From positions 15,660,306 to 15,724,305 of the forward strand of contig JABAKD010000020.1 in NCBI GenBank assembly GCA_012845835.1: a DNA stretch of 64,000 bases. Direction: 5' to 3'. This document shows, piece after piece, positions 31,516 to 45,600 of the stretch. The first letter of the stretch is position 1; every line of letters starts with the position of its first letter. The notes beneath the pieces were generated by a model. It saw only the letters and a program-made list of their open reading frames with translations, ran no database searches and was not told where the DNA came from. Position numbers and translations under genes: made by a program. The stretch is from Undaria pinnatifida. Lineage: Eukaryota > Sar > Phaeophyceae > Laminariales > Alariaceae.

Positions 31516-33606
31516 TCATAACGTGGGAGAAGTGCGGATAAGAGGGTATCGAGGTGCCCACCCTTCCCGCAACCTAGTCCGCATCCCAACTTCTTCTACC
31601 TCTTCCGTCCCGGACGCCGAACCAGAGTAAGACCTCATACCGATCGACAGACCACCAGCGTTCCTGAGCTCGTTTTTCGGGTTCGGGACATTGTCGGGAC
31701 CATTCTCTGTGAGAATGCCATTGATCTCTGTTTGGTTCTCTGATGACTCTACAGCAGCCCGTCGCCTGTCGTTGTGCGTGATTCCCCGCCCGGTGGCGAA
31801 TTTTGACGAACCCGGCGGGGAAGACCGACCCTCTCTCCTCCTGCCTTGCCGGCCTTGCTTCTTCTCTCTCCCCCGTGATCTTGTTTCTTGTAGCTTTAGA
31901 CCCACATCTCTTTTTTTCTGCCCCAAACCACTGCCTTTCACGCCCGGCTCAGCCGTCTCGGTCGACTCCAAGCGCCATGCTGGTGTGTAAACCTTCCTCG
32001 GATGCCACGGCGACAACCTCGCTTTTGGCGAAGCCTCCTTCTTGGGCGGCGATTTGGGGGGTGATTCATCCAGTGGGCTATGCGAGCTGCTCTTTCTGGG
32101 GGTCTTGCTCTCACCGTCTGTGCAACTACCGGGCTTGGTACGGCTATGGGGTTTCCGCACACCAGCGGAGGGAGTCTGCGAACTCTCATCAGAAGGTAGT
32201 GCAGCTTGCGTTTTGGCGTCGGTCGTGCGAGCGTCAAGAGCGGGAGTCCTAGACGACGCAGGGGCTCCCGGAGAAGAGCCTGACTTCGAACGGACGATGG
32301 TAGCAGAGACGACTGATCTCGTCCCGGGAATTTTGGCCATGGCATTGGCTGGAGATCGTTTGTACGATTCTTTCTTCCCCGTGGTAGTGACATCGTCTGT
32401 GGGAGGGGAATTTGGGCTGTCCCCTTGTTTTTTCGCGAGCGTTCGCTTGCGGGTTTTCTTTTTTGCACCTGCGGTACGGCGGACGACTTCCCTGGTCGCT
32501 GTGACCGATCTATACCGTTGCTGTGGACTCCAGGACTTGAACGTTCTTAGTTTACCGTCTCGCTGCTTAGTTGGTGATGTACAACTATCGCTCTTCTCCT
32601 CCACCGCAGGCCGCACGAACGATGCTTCAGCCTGGGGTAACACTGCATTCGTCTTGCCGAACCTTGAACTGGCGCTGATGTCAGCAGTACGTGAAGAGGT
32701 GTCAATCGCCTGCTGAATGTCATCTGCTGGGGGGCTCAGATTTCGTGGAACGGTCATAGGGGGGACAAAACCAGCTGCGGTCATCGCGGCTTCGAAGCCG
32801 TCTCGTTCTCTGTTCTCCGGCGGCACCTCGATGTACGCCAGAACTTTCGTTCCTGCAGTGATCGTTGACGAGTTATGAGAAATGTCGGTTGTGCTTGCCT
32901 CGCATCGTCGATTTGGGCTCAGCGACCGACAACTTCGGTTTCCCCCCGCCTTTTCGGAGCATTGGATCGATGGCGTTGGCGATGAAGTATGAAACGCGGT
33001 CAATGAGGCGGCTAACGAAGACGCACCCGAGCCCCTTCTCTTTGCCGGGCTTGGGAAGAAACTGCTCTTGGCGGTCGGTGCGACCCGCTCCCAAATCTCC
33101 CATCGCTTTTCCCGCCGCTCTTTTTCGACCAGTGGATCCGCGTTCTTCGTCGAGCTCCGTCCACATCCCGGACTAGTTTTGCTGCCGGGTTCTGCTTCGC
33201 CTTTCTCGTAGTCGACGCTGTCATCGTTGTCCACGTCCTTGAGAGAATTGGGGACTTCCACCAGGTCTCCCCACCCGATGAATATGAGGAGGCCTTGCGC
33301 CACGACAACCAGAAGCATCACCGCGTGTGCGATTATGATCACTCCGGAAAACACTTCCTGGCTTTGCTCTCTCTCGTTGGAGACGTCTACGCGAAGGAGC
33401 AGGGCGAGGAACATGCTTGCGAACACGACGTAGTGCCCAATCCTGTACAACCACATGTCGGCTAGCCGCTCGAAAGGGGCGATGATCTCAGACGCAACCA
33501 TGAAGACAGCAGCGAGAAGAAGGACAACTGCGACCTGAGCCGAGCTTTCTGGGTAGATGAACACGGCCAGACCCGTCAGCGCGAACCGACGGAAGCACTC
33601 CACAAC
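31516..33606 (-). other. Last exon of the receptor gene: final helices and cytoplasmic tail
   Basis: The exon starts VVECFRRFALTGLAVFIY and carries three further hydrophobic segments (VAVVLLLAAVFMVASEII, IGHYVVFASMFLALLLRVDV, VIIIAHAVMLLVVVAQGLLI). From about residue 160 of the exon to the stop it is a ~470-residue tail rich in Lys, Arg, Ser and Pro (for example SPPKSPPKKEASPKARLSP) with no domain I recognise. Such a tail is a likely target for kinases. The open frame extends upstream to 33804, but the acceptor at 33607-33608 and the family resemblance set the start at 33606. Confidence 0.8.
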
Positions 33607-36600
33607 CTGGTGATGGACCGAAATGAAGATGAAGCAAAAACAAGGAAACGGCGGTTTTGAAGGACAGCTTGCAGCGATGGAATGCTCTCGACATGGTTTA
33701 GGGCGATCGCGCATTGAGTGCGGTGGCTTAACAATGGACGGGTAACAGGGAAGAGAAGATCGAAGAAGAGCGTGCGGTTTAACAAGTGGTCGGACATAAT
33801 CCAAAACAACAGATTTTGTGGGAAGTATACCAAAAGGATTTGAGAACGTTTGATCGGACGGTAAGTTTCAATTACTTTGTTTGGGGGATTTTATAGATCA
33901 CGAAGCGTACATTGTGCATGCTGCGCAGGTAGGATAAACATGAGCTAAACACAATCAGCGCAGACAAGGCATACTATTTAAGACTGCCTGGTTAGGTCGG
34001 GAATCACCGAATGCCGCGGGATAGATGAGATGTCCTTCCTTTCTGAGTATCCTTGCATTTTCGTCCTACCTACTCGACCACTCTGACTGAAGCATGCGCA
34101 TTTTGAGATAGAATCAGGTGAATGTCACAGAGTAATCGTTTTCGCAGCGGTGCGACTGTGAGTGACGAGCGAGACACATGATAAGTGGACGCTAGCTCAT
34201 TTACGGCGTATTGCGAACTAAATTCTTCTAGGAGTGAAACAGAATCCACGGCACGACACGACACGACACGCCACATGCAGATGACGGAGCAGCCCCGGTA
34301 CTGTCTACCGTTTTCGCGATGGTGAATTTCCGTGTCCAATTCGTTCTGAAGCCAAAGGTGTACACCAACACATCAGTGTCGACTGTTTGGAAGATTCATT
34401 TGAGTGACCTCACTTTTCAAACGCCCATCGACGCGTGATACGCCTCTCGGTCTCATCGAGAAATGGACAACAAACGTGGGACCAATAATCGACGAAGTTT
34501 GAGAAGGTCTCGCCTCTCCTTACCTCATAATAGTACCTCTGCCGCCTGTATGGCTCCCACAAGTCGGCGGCAGGCCTTAGTTTAGGGTTCAATGCGCGGT
34601 CCTCCTCACACTTCAGCTCCTGTCGATGCTTGAAAAGCCACCAGCCGAAGGCGCACGGGAAGCCTACGGGGTAGACGACAACCATGAGCGCGGCGTAGAC
34701 TTGGAACCCTACGTGTCGCGCTGTGGTGCATGTCAAGCTGTAGTCCGCGCGGAGGTAGCTGTTTCCATCGTCGAGCGTGTCGCACACGAACGTCTCGAGT
34801 ATCGTGTGTGAGACCGTTGCGTAGACAACGAAAATAACGAAGAGGGCGATGGAGAGGTGCCGGTTTTTTACCGTCGCCACCGCCTCCTCCGACGCGCGGT
34901 TGCGCCGCACCGCGACGACGTAGGTGCACCCGAGCGCGAACATAATAATAACAGGACCAAGCGTGGCCATTAGCAGGCGGTCGTAGAAGTTCGTGTCGTA
35001 GATGCACGCAAAGGATAGAATGAAGCCGAGGTCGCAGTTGACCAGATCAATCATGCCCAGGAACTCCTGGTAGGCTGCGGGGTACTTGATTCCCGCCACG
35101 TCGGAGTACTGAAGAGGAAAGGGGGTAGGTGGATCAGAGGTGGGGTGGGGGGTCGCTCGTAGAAATTCACATGTGACGAGGTACGGGAGAGGTCTCTTAA
35201 ACGATAAAAAAAATTTGAGAACAAGCAGAACAACGCCAACCTGTTCTTCACGGATTCACCCGTGATGATACCACGTAACACGATTGCGCCGCCACGTTTG
35301 AAACGACCAGTGACCACGAGCAGTGGCCATCGCTCGACAAAGGACCGAATCTTCCCGATCCGAAGCAACAACATAACACACCGAAACGCGAATGTGCACA
35401 AATATCACCAGGCAACACACCTGGGTCACGATCTGCCACACGACTACGACGATTTTGACGGCCGTGAGAGGAAACCGTTTCCGAACACACTCCCGCCAAA
35501 CGCTCCATTTTTGCTTCCAGGTGTTCGCACCATCGACCTGCCAGCGTTCGGGGTTTAAAGGTAAGGAAAACGCCACCTTGAGAGGTTCTTGCAACTTTGG
35601 CGCAACCAAACCGCTTTGGTTTAGCTGCAACCAAAGTGTATCGAGGACGGATACCGTACGAAAAACAACACGCTCGGTCAAGACACTCGTCAGTCGAGCG
35701 CTTAAACCTCGGACTACCGTTCGCCTTGACGACGACCCCAAGGGACGATCGAGTGCGGTAATCGATTATATTAGACAAACACGCAGGTGACGTACGCGCG
35801 TGGTTGACGGCCGATCCGTGTGGTGTGGTACCGGCGCTACACGAGCATGTGCATGTCTATCGTTGTGATGATCAGTCGAAACCCACACACGGATGGATCG
35901 CACATCGCTGTGTTTCACTTCTAGGGTTGAACTAGTTGCGAACGGGGTTCCGTACGTTTAGCTGATACAAACTGGGAAGAAGATCGACTTAAAAACACCC
36001 CCTCCACAGTGACCTCTTCTTTGCCAAGCGACTCACTTTGCCCTTGACGTCACGGCCGGAGGCCTCCATCGCCACAACTGAGGTCTCCGTCTCCACGACT
36101 GACATCAAGCGGGAGGCAATGAAACCCAGCACCACTAAACTGAGCACGGAGATCCCCAGCATGACCCCCACAGCCCGTCGGGTGTTGTCTCCCAAGCAGC
36201 TCTTGCACGTGTGGGAGTATCCTGGAGCAAAGCCCTCCGTGCACACTGCGCAGTCTGAGAGTTAGGAAGTATTGGTTTGGGGGCGGGCATATATGTCAAT
36301 ACGAGATGGTGCTCAAACGTTTGGGGTAAAACAGACCACAGATAGATTCGTGGTCCAGACACATTTACGGTAATGTTGACCGGATGTTTGGTGGTGTCGC
36401 GTACTCAGGGAGCATAGCTCTTTCACGTGCGTGTAAGGCTGCCAGAAGAAAACGGTGGGACAGATCAATTGGGGGTGTAGCTGTAACGTGGCTGTGTGCT
36501 GGAGGATTTATTACTTACTTTATCAATGAATACTTGGCAGAGTATCGGGCTTTTTATTGTGATTGGTGGGTCTGTACTAACATGTTTTCACGCTGCGTGT

Positions 36601-39600
36601 CCGTCAGCGGCGGGATGCATTGTTTGCTTCAAATAAAAATGTTTGATAATGTTTGATGCCACTGCAGTATTCGACGCGTGCCACGATAGAGGTGCACATT
36701 TTTTTCTTCTTAATACTACCCCTCATTTGAGGGGGTTAAGCCTCTCCCGAAAACTGATTAGGAGGAAAGTAAAACTGCTACCGGATATAACATTCCATGG
36801 CTTAGTTACACAACGAGAATCATGCAAACAAAATTGATCAATTTCCGGCGATTTTGGGTTAAGAAGCCCCGTCATCCAGAAACCATTTCAATCACACGAA
36901 AAGCCCTACCGCTATCGTAGCACCCGTCAACGTACACAGGCTGATCAAGCGAACGTCGCATTTCAGTATGACTGACTCACATGGCCCCGTGTAACCGGTT
37001 GCGCAGTAATCGGCCAACGTATTTCCTCCCTGGCATGCCTCCTTGTAAAAACACTCCCTGATGTCGATGCTGGATAGCGATGATCGGTAGAAGCCCGGTA
37101 CGATCTCCAAGTTGGCCAGTGTTCCGCCTACAAGAGATAATTGCACGGGGGGTGGGTGTGATTCGACAACGTGATTGGGGGTAAATCGATTTTCGTATTT
37201 CATATTAACCACCAGGTAGAGCGATCGGCAGCGAGTGGTTGTACGGCTCAACAGCGTCCCACGGAAGTAAAGGACGCATATATTGAAACACCAGTAGCAT
37301 GTAGCAGGGATGCAGCATGCGCGTCTCAGTGATTCGTGCTAACCCTTCATTCCGTCAAATGCGGAAAATGCCCAGAGCGAATGAGGACGCTGCTTGGGAG
37401 TCGTGCCACTGTGCACGAAAAATCCAGGTGGTGCTGGCCACCACGCCGTCCACTTCGAGCCCTCCTATCCCTGAACATTGGACGTTTCCATATTTATGGA
37501 TGCATTATCGTGCTAGTTATGATCGATTTATGGAGGTGGCATATGTCGCACACGGGTGGATCTCAACGCCTCGAGTTACACACGCACTACGAATAGTTCG
37601 CACCTTTGGAGGGGGAAAGCGCCCCCTCAGGAGGCTCCTCGCAGAACGGGATTGTCGACGCGCTCGCAACAGTAACCCCGGCCTCCAGTTCACTGTTACA
37701 CTTGCCAGCGCACCTTGAGCACACCGTCGCGAACCGGCACTCGTCAGCTTTCTACCAGTCCCAAAATCCAGAGGGAGGTAAACGGAGCGTTGGGTAAGGG
37801 AAAAAGCAGACGCCTTTCTGTCTATGTGAAATCCTGCCGGGTTCCACCCGGCCGTGTTGTTTTGTGGTATTGGCAGAGGATGGAACGTGAACAGCGGGAA
37901 ATTTTCATTGTGAACAGAGTGTTCACATCAGCGTTCACGTGGATTGCTACTGGTTGTAGAAATGACAAGTAAAATATTCTTAGTGAAACAAGTGGCGGCT
38001 GTGGCCACCAAACCGAGCACGCCTTAAATGTATTCCGCGTCGTCCTCCCTCCTTTCCGCGCTTGTGCGCTTACCGTTGAAGTATCCGCGCTGTATTTTCC
38101 GATCGGACAGTAGAAGTTGTTTTCCAGGAACTTGACGGATGTCATGGCGTGCAACATGCCGAGGCTCAATATGGCTGGACCTTCGTTGCCGGCTCCGTTG
38201 TACGAAAACAAAGTGTTGGACATCTCCTCGACGACGCCCGCGTGTACTATAGCACCCCCTTCAGAGTCTGGAGTTCCATGCGTCAGGGAAAGCGAAGGCG
38301 ATATGGTGCATGCAGGCGGGCGGTGGAGGGTGGGGGTGGCCTGTTGAGCTGGAAGCGAAATGTGTGACTCGACTCGATCCGAAATACGCTTGCGTTTTCA
38401 TCGCCAAGTGCTTCGCACTTGATCAGCCATTCCTACCATTAATACCGTTGTTCGGATAAACGAACGATACTAGTGTGCTTCTGCAATTGATCTAACCAAA
38501 AAAATAACACGAGACAGCATTTTTTCAAACAGGTTGACGCGCTCTGCCTACCATACCTGCGCGGTTGCTGGTGAAGTTGCAATCCCGGATGATGTCGTAG
38601 CCCGCAACGCTGTCTGCAAGAGATCACGCATGAATCCAACAAGTAGAATCCAGAGGGGTGGAGCAAGTACCATCGGCACGAGTGTTATGAACCCATTCGT
38701 GGTGTACGGTTGGTACCGGTGTCGAGGATGCGAGCGATCAAGGCGTTATCAATCGATCTGTGTGTACGTCAAAACTCAGTCGTCGTGACGATAACGATGT
38801 GATATCAAATGCGGAAGACGACCAAACACTCTAACGTTTACAACCGACGACATAAAATCCAATCACAGCGATTCCACGTTTGTCCAGGCGACGCACGACA
38901 AAACGGTGATCCATCCAGTGTCTCCGCCAGCCCTCCTTGTCGAGGTTCCGCTAGTGGTAAATCCATGACAAATCCATCAGTCGAAATATAGGGCCGCACC
39001 CATACCGCGGCGAATTTCGGCGACGGCATATTGGGTTCGCCCTAAGCGTGCTGGTGCATGGGTACCCCCTGCTGTTCGGGGATAAACTTTTGTGTATCCT
39101 GCTACATATTGACGTAACCCTACCGTCCTTCCTCGCGAGCCTTGGATTCAGCCCAACGTCACAACAGCTAGACACAAACTTCCAACTGACTATGTCACCC
39201 CCTTCCTCACATATAGCACCTCCATCCTCGGAAGCGTGGTTGTGAGTGAACCTGCACCCCTTAAACTTGACCGGAGTACTAAGCGAGCTCGTAGACACCG
39301 AGGGAGTACTGCTTGTCAATAAGTACCGATTAATCCGGCGAGCAGTGCACGGTGGGGCAAGAGAGAAGACGGGGGGATTCTTCTGTTGATTCGGCCAAGA
39401 GCACCATATTTCAACGCGATAGGGTAGCGCCGAGAAACGGGCGTGCCAGAGGGAAGAATCGGGATCCCACGCAACCAAACCACGGTAATACTTCCACTTG
39501 ATCATCGACCAAGAGTGGGCAGAGCATGAACGAGAATGTTTCTTCACGGTATCCCTGGTGGCCCAACGTAAGCGGAGCATGAACCGCAACGAAGCGATAA

Positions 39601-42600
39601 CACCACAGCAATAGCTCCTCGACAGTCAACCCGACCACCTAAAGCGCAAAGAGCATCAACGTACACTCTGCCCATGTTGACGGTTGCCTTTATATTGGTG
39701 GGGGAAGTTTTGCGACAATTCTCACACTCTCATAGAAGATCCCAGGGTCTGCGCCGCTCTACTGGGACACGTTTGTTACGATATGGGAAGGGTGTTTAGG
39801 CTTATTGGACATGTTTCTGACTAAAGCAGCTCCAACCGAGGAAATAGCCGCTATCGTCTGCCGCACCCTACTGTTGTTAGGTACCTTGCTAGGCCGTGGG
39901 GTTGTTACTCGGGCTTCGTTTTCCCAGTTTCGCCACCAGTGTTCGTGTTGACAATAGTATAGTATAGTATAGTATAGTATAGTATATATAGTATAGTATA
40001 GTATAGTATAGTATAGTATAGTATAGTATAGTGTAGTGTAGTATAGTATAGTATAGTGTAGTATAGTATAGTATAGTGTAGTATAGTGTAGTATAGTATA
40101 GTATAGTATAGTATAGTATAGTATAGAATAGTATAGTATAGTATAGTATAGTATAGTATAGTATAGTATAGTATAGTATAGTATAGTATAGTATAGTATA
40201 GTATAGTTTAGTATAGTTTAGTAAAGTATAGTATAGTAGAGTATAGTATAGTATAGTATAGTATAGTATAGTATAGTATAGTATAGTATAGTATAGTATA
40301 GTATAGTATAGTATATCATTTGGTAGTAAAGTATAGTTGAGAGTAATCCATCCCACGGTAGGGGTTGTTGTTGTTGGATTAACTCATTGTGTCTGGCATG
40401 TTAAGCTCCTCAGGTGTAGAGCTATCGGTTGGCATGACAATTTCACGAGTAGCATGTTTGTTTATTAATAGGACTAGAGGATAGAAATATTGGCCGGGTT
40501 GCGCGAACGAATGCCTTCGAAGTCATGTTTGGAGTGATACGTTGAGCTCCTCATGCTAGAAGATCAGAAACTTCTGACGCACCGTTAGCGTGTGGGATGA
40601 CTCCAGAGATCTTATCAAGTGATGAGATGAGGGAAAATCGGGTGCCAGCCCTATGGTAGCAAGCGTTGACAGAAACCCATAACATTCCCAAAATCTTGTC
40701 TTCTGCCGGAACAAGTATTTCCATCCCTGGCAACGAAAGTAAGGCCCGTTCGGATATTGACATGAACACAGCGGTCTTTACATTTCCCTCCGTGGTGGAC
40801 ACTGTTAAAATTGACAATTTGTTGATTGGATTTACTACCTTGTGTCTGAGAAGAAGGTGGAGGACTCCGACGAAGAACTGCTGATGACCTGAGCGCCGGA
40901 CGAGAACGTCGCCACCGCACCGCCCCAAACTGCGGTGTTGCCGACGAAATGTGCGCCCTTTATCGTGATTCGGTCGACGCTCCCGAGGTAGATGGCGCCG
41001 CCCGAGCCGTCCTTGGCGTCGTTCTTGTAGAACAGGGGCATATCCTTAATGGACACCGTGGTGTACGTCAGGTGTAGAGCACCTTGAGTACGGACGAGAA
41101 GGCGTTGGAGACCGTAAGAATAAGGGGAAGCTTGTGTTAGATGGAACACAGTTCGGAAAGAACAGGAGAATACTGTACATTCATAGTTGCAGGGGGTTCC
41201 AGCGGGACATGATGCATCGTTGCATGCACCGAGCAAAGGTTTTGATAGATGTAGCACCTGAAGCCTGGAAGGTTACACCGGGCAAAGGGACGATCGCCGC
41301 GGTGCGTTCGGTTTCACGATGGTGGTTGATGCGCTGGAGAAAAAGTTCAACTATAGGTAAGACCTCGCTGTAGTTGTCGTCGGAACCTAGACCGTAGAAC
41401 TCTAGGTGGAACTCTTCAGTTACCCATGAGTGCGAAACAGGAGGCGGGAGCGAGGAAACACGGGAGGCAATAGTACTTGCGATATCGATGGGCGAGGTAG
41501 TCACCTCCGTCCAAGTATGCCGTGTTGTTGCGAAAGACGATTGTTCCGCCGATGGACACCGTGTCTCCGTACTCCAAGTACATAGCACCTGGATTGCACG
41601 CGCAACATAGCAATCGATGAAAGCGGTAGCATTGTTGCTGGTCAGACAGCATGCATGCTGTAGACATGCTCCCGCAGAATGCGAGAAACGAGAGAACATT
41701 ACATTGCTATGCATGTATGTATGCCGGTGTAGAACAGGCTTGCGGAAACCAATAGAACTACGTGCTCACGATATTGTGTGTGTTCGACCCCAAGAGGGGA
41801 GAGACAAAAAGAAAAAACTAACCTCGCATTCTCAGCCATCAATGACAAGGACACACAACGCACCACAACTCATCACCGAGCACACCAAAGGTATTTGGAG
41901 CGGGCACGTACAACCCATCATCTCAACCTTAGCATCTTCTGCTTGTTAACATGCGCATACACCCGATAATAGAGAAAATATGCATTGTTATTGTAATAAT
42001 ATCTGCTCCTATAGTTGTTTTCGGCTAATCCCTAGTAGGGCGGATTGGGCGTGTGGTTTTCTCGAAGTTAGGTGTCGAATGATACGAAGTATATAGTAAA
42101 CTCCTTTCGTGTTGAGAACCTGAGAAATACAGACAACCCCTTTACATGACCCATCGACAAATAGTTATTTTCAGCCTAAAACTAGGCTCGGTGTGCTAGC
42201 TGAATTGTGGCCATATTTTCGCCGTCATACCCCCCTCTCACCTCCGTACTGTGCTGAATTTCCCTCGAACATGGTTTCCCCTCCGGCCGTGAGAGTCACC
42301 TCTTCGAATCCATTAACAGCCCCTACAAGGGCGACAAACACCACCCGCGCACACGAGATCACGTACGAGGGGAACAACACGTGATTCAGGTAGAACCCCC
42401 AAAACCGAGTCTTATGGATTACGCAGCGTCAGGAAACCATTAAAGCGAGGTGTGAACAAGGGATCTACCCCTTCCCGTCTAGGAGACGAGAGCTTCGTGG
42501 CGGAGAGGAAGACTACGTTGACCGGTCTGCACGCCTTAGGGACGCTAACTGGAATACCCTTCAGTAGGAACATAATCTACTCTACTATAGTACCACACGC

Positions 42601-45600
42601 TTGTGCTGTTCTCTCCCCCCAGACCCCCTGCCCCCTCCTATAGCTCCTTCAAGGTAGCTTTCACCTCCGAGGTCGCCGGCAGAGTTGCTCTCGAAGAGCG
42701 TTGCGCCAGTCAGCTGCACGTTGCTACCCGACTCGGCGTCGATTGCACCTGTGGCCGAGCGCGTGAGTTGCGTTGTTACTCGGGAGTGCGGTCGAGCTGT
42801 AGCTCAGCGGGACGTCAGACTATGTTTTTGGTCTCATATAAGTTGTGTCTGTGATGCTTTATACTCTATCACTACGCGGAAGAGTGCCATCATCCCATAT
42901 CTATTGTGTGTGTTTCGTGCGTGACCTGTATTGAAAAGACTGCATGTTGTATCTTATTCCCTGTTTCCACCCAACAGAGAGAGCGCAGTCTCGAACTCGA
43001 CGATGTCTCAATCCTTTTCTCGAGCGCGATTGAGCATGATTTCCGCGCAAGCGTTAGAAAGTGAGTCAGGGTCAGTTGCTGCGACGTCGCTAAGCCCATG
43101 AAGTATCCTTCTTGATGAGTCGGCACGACACCTTAGCTCAATGCAGTATCTGCTATAGGAAGCTTGATGTGACATCGCTGTGCCTTGAAAATCTGAAATG
43201 CACCCGCTTTTTCGATCGTTACGACTCTAAATTTGATACCTAGACCGTTACATATCATATTACAGTACAGTAGTTCGAAGCACGACGCATGCTGCTATAG
43301 GGATAGCTCGGTTTTCCCATAGATTTCTGCCTGAGACGATGTTTCTAGACTAACAAGCGATCAACAATCAATTGTCTCCGTTATGGTTCGCTACATGCGT
43401 AGACCATGACACTGTTCACCAGGTTCCAGTATATGTCGTCTCGACAAAGTCAGTGTTTTGGCGAGGTGCAGAGCTCCTCAATCAAAGATCCGCAGAAAAC
43501 AAGTAGCTAGGTGCACTGTCTGCCGTAGCACACGTGATCGACTGCATTGCCTTCGAATATAGCAATCGCGTTTGGCACTACGCTTTGCTGTAAATCAGAA
43601 GACCGTCGGGCTGTTCACCAGGTCACACTTTTATTCTTCTCGGCGTGCGATGGTTGGTGTATAGAGGTCCTCACGTGGGGAGCGCCAAAAAAGTGATACA
43701 GCACCCCTTCCGAAGCATGCGTGTGGACCTAGCCCATGGGACTGTTCGCCCGGTCCACACGTTCGTTTTTCTCTGCATCGGATATTTGGTGAGGTATATG
43801 TATGTGTATACAGCTCTCCACGTGGGGAGTCTCAAAATCCTTGAATGGACCTCTTCCGTAGCATACGCGCATCGCTTCGCTCCGTGCGCGCGAATTATCC
43901 CACCTCCGTCAAATGTTGCCGAGTTCTTGATGAAGAACGTCTTGCCCGCGGTCACCACTGTCGAACGTCCCGAGACCATGATCGCACCTACAGTAGATTG
44001 ATACATTTTGTTATTGAGTAGTAATATATGAGCGGGAAAAGTTTACTCTGGTTATTCCAATATATGGTATTGTACACATCTGACGGAACCAGCGCAGGCG
44101 GGGTTCACCCGAGTTATTGCAGCTGATAACACGGTTTATACGACGGCGGTTCGTGTGTACAAGTAGTACAAAACATATTCACCTTGTTTGATTGCGTGCG
44201 TTCTTATTTGCATGATACCTATAGTACGCGCGATCCCATTTGCATGATAACTATAGTAGAACAATTTTACTTGTTCATAGTGCACACTATGAGTCGTCAC
44301 ACTAAAGCATCAGTCGCCAACGGCCACGTCGATAGGCGTGAAAACGTGCATTGCTGACGTCTATGAAGGCATCAATGAAGTCACTTAAAAATCAATTATG
44401 AAGTAATCAATGAATGCACTTTGCCCAAGAACACTCAGAATCAGATATTAAAGAGACATATCCGCGGGGACCCACGCGTCTTCTCGTGGACGAAGGCGTC
44501 ATTTCAAAGAATGGTGGTACCGCGGTAGAGTCAATATGTTGGGTGTTTCGAATTCTCTCAATATAATCACAGTATTTTTTAATAATAACCGACGAATAGC
44601 CAATCAATCAATCCCAAGAAGACCAATGAATGCAGGGGCCCCATTGATGTACAGAGAGCATCGACGTCACGAAAACGATCGGACTTTCACATCAAATTGT
44701 GGAAACCGCAGGCTTACCACCGTGATGGTTCGCGATGTTGTCGGTGAAATACGTTCTTCCAGACGCGGTCACCGTGGTTTTGTTCCTCGCGAACACTGCG
44801 CCTGTCGCACGGCGTTGGATTCGCCAGCCATTTCCCGGCCCGGGGCAAGTTAGGGGTCAAGGGTATTGATCAGATCAAGATTGAAATAAATGTCCAGACT
44901 CAGGCGGGGAGTCCAGGGGCTTGGCAAAAACTACAGCATTTCTACTGATATATTTCGATTACTTTGCCATAATATCACTCGTACGAGTACTACGCCCTGC
45001 TGTGCTACTGTTGCAGTACGATATCAAGGCTACGACCCCCCCTCTTCACTGCGGGGTCTGAGATATCATACCATACTATCATACCATACTATCATACTCG
45101 CGCAAGTGATTCTGTACCTTACCGATAGAAACACGTTCGGCAATTGATTTTGGTGCAGCGTAGCTAACCATCCCCTTTCCTATTAATATCTAGAATGTTA
45201 AACAGCACGAATAGAAAGCCTGTGACCTCAAGGAACAGGGGGGTCACTCGCACGAATGACGCCGAGCCACCGAAAAAAAAGGTGGCCAAAAGGGGGTAAT
45301 AACAACATAACCCCTCTACCGTAGCCTAAAACGATACCTGGTAGGTATTACCTTCTACCATACAGCAAGCTCATAACAAACTAACATGGTACACACTTTT
45401 GCTGCTCTAGACTTGCGTCGGTATGTTTTCTCAGTTTTGTTTAGCCTTTGCAGTCTTACCACGTAGTATTATTCGAGTACGCATCATGCAAGCTTCTACA
45501 AATATACAAAACATAGTTCACATTATGCGTGCGGTTGTCAAGTTTTTTACACCTTGATATTTGGCCTCAAAATAGGTTTGGTTGTAGACATTCTTTCGAA

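Noticed and set aside
32042..32716. 224-codon plus-strand frame
   Set aside because: Antisense shadow of the last receptor exon, whose minus frame has matching splice phase and membrane helices.
39889..40356. 155-codon Tyr/Leu/Ile-repeat open frame on the minus strand
   Set aside because: It is the TATAG microsatellite read as protein; no stop occurs because the pentamer lacks one in that frame.
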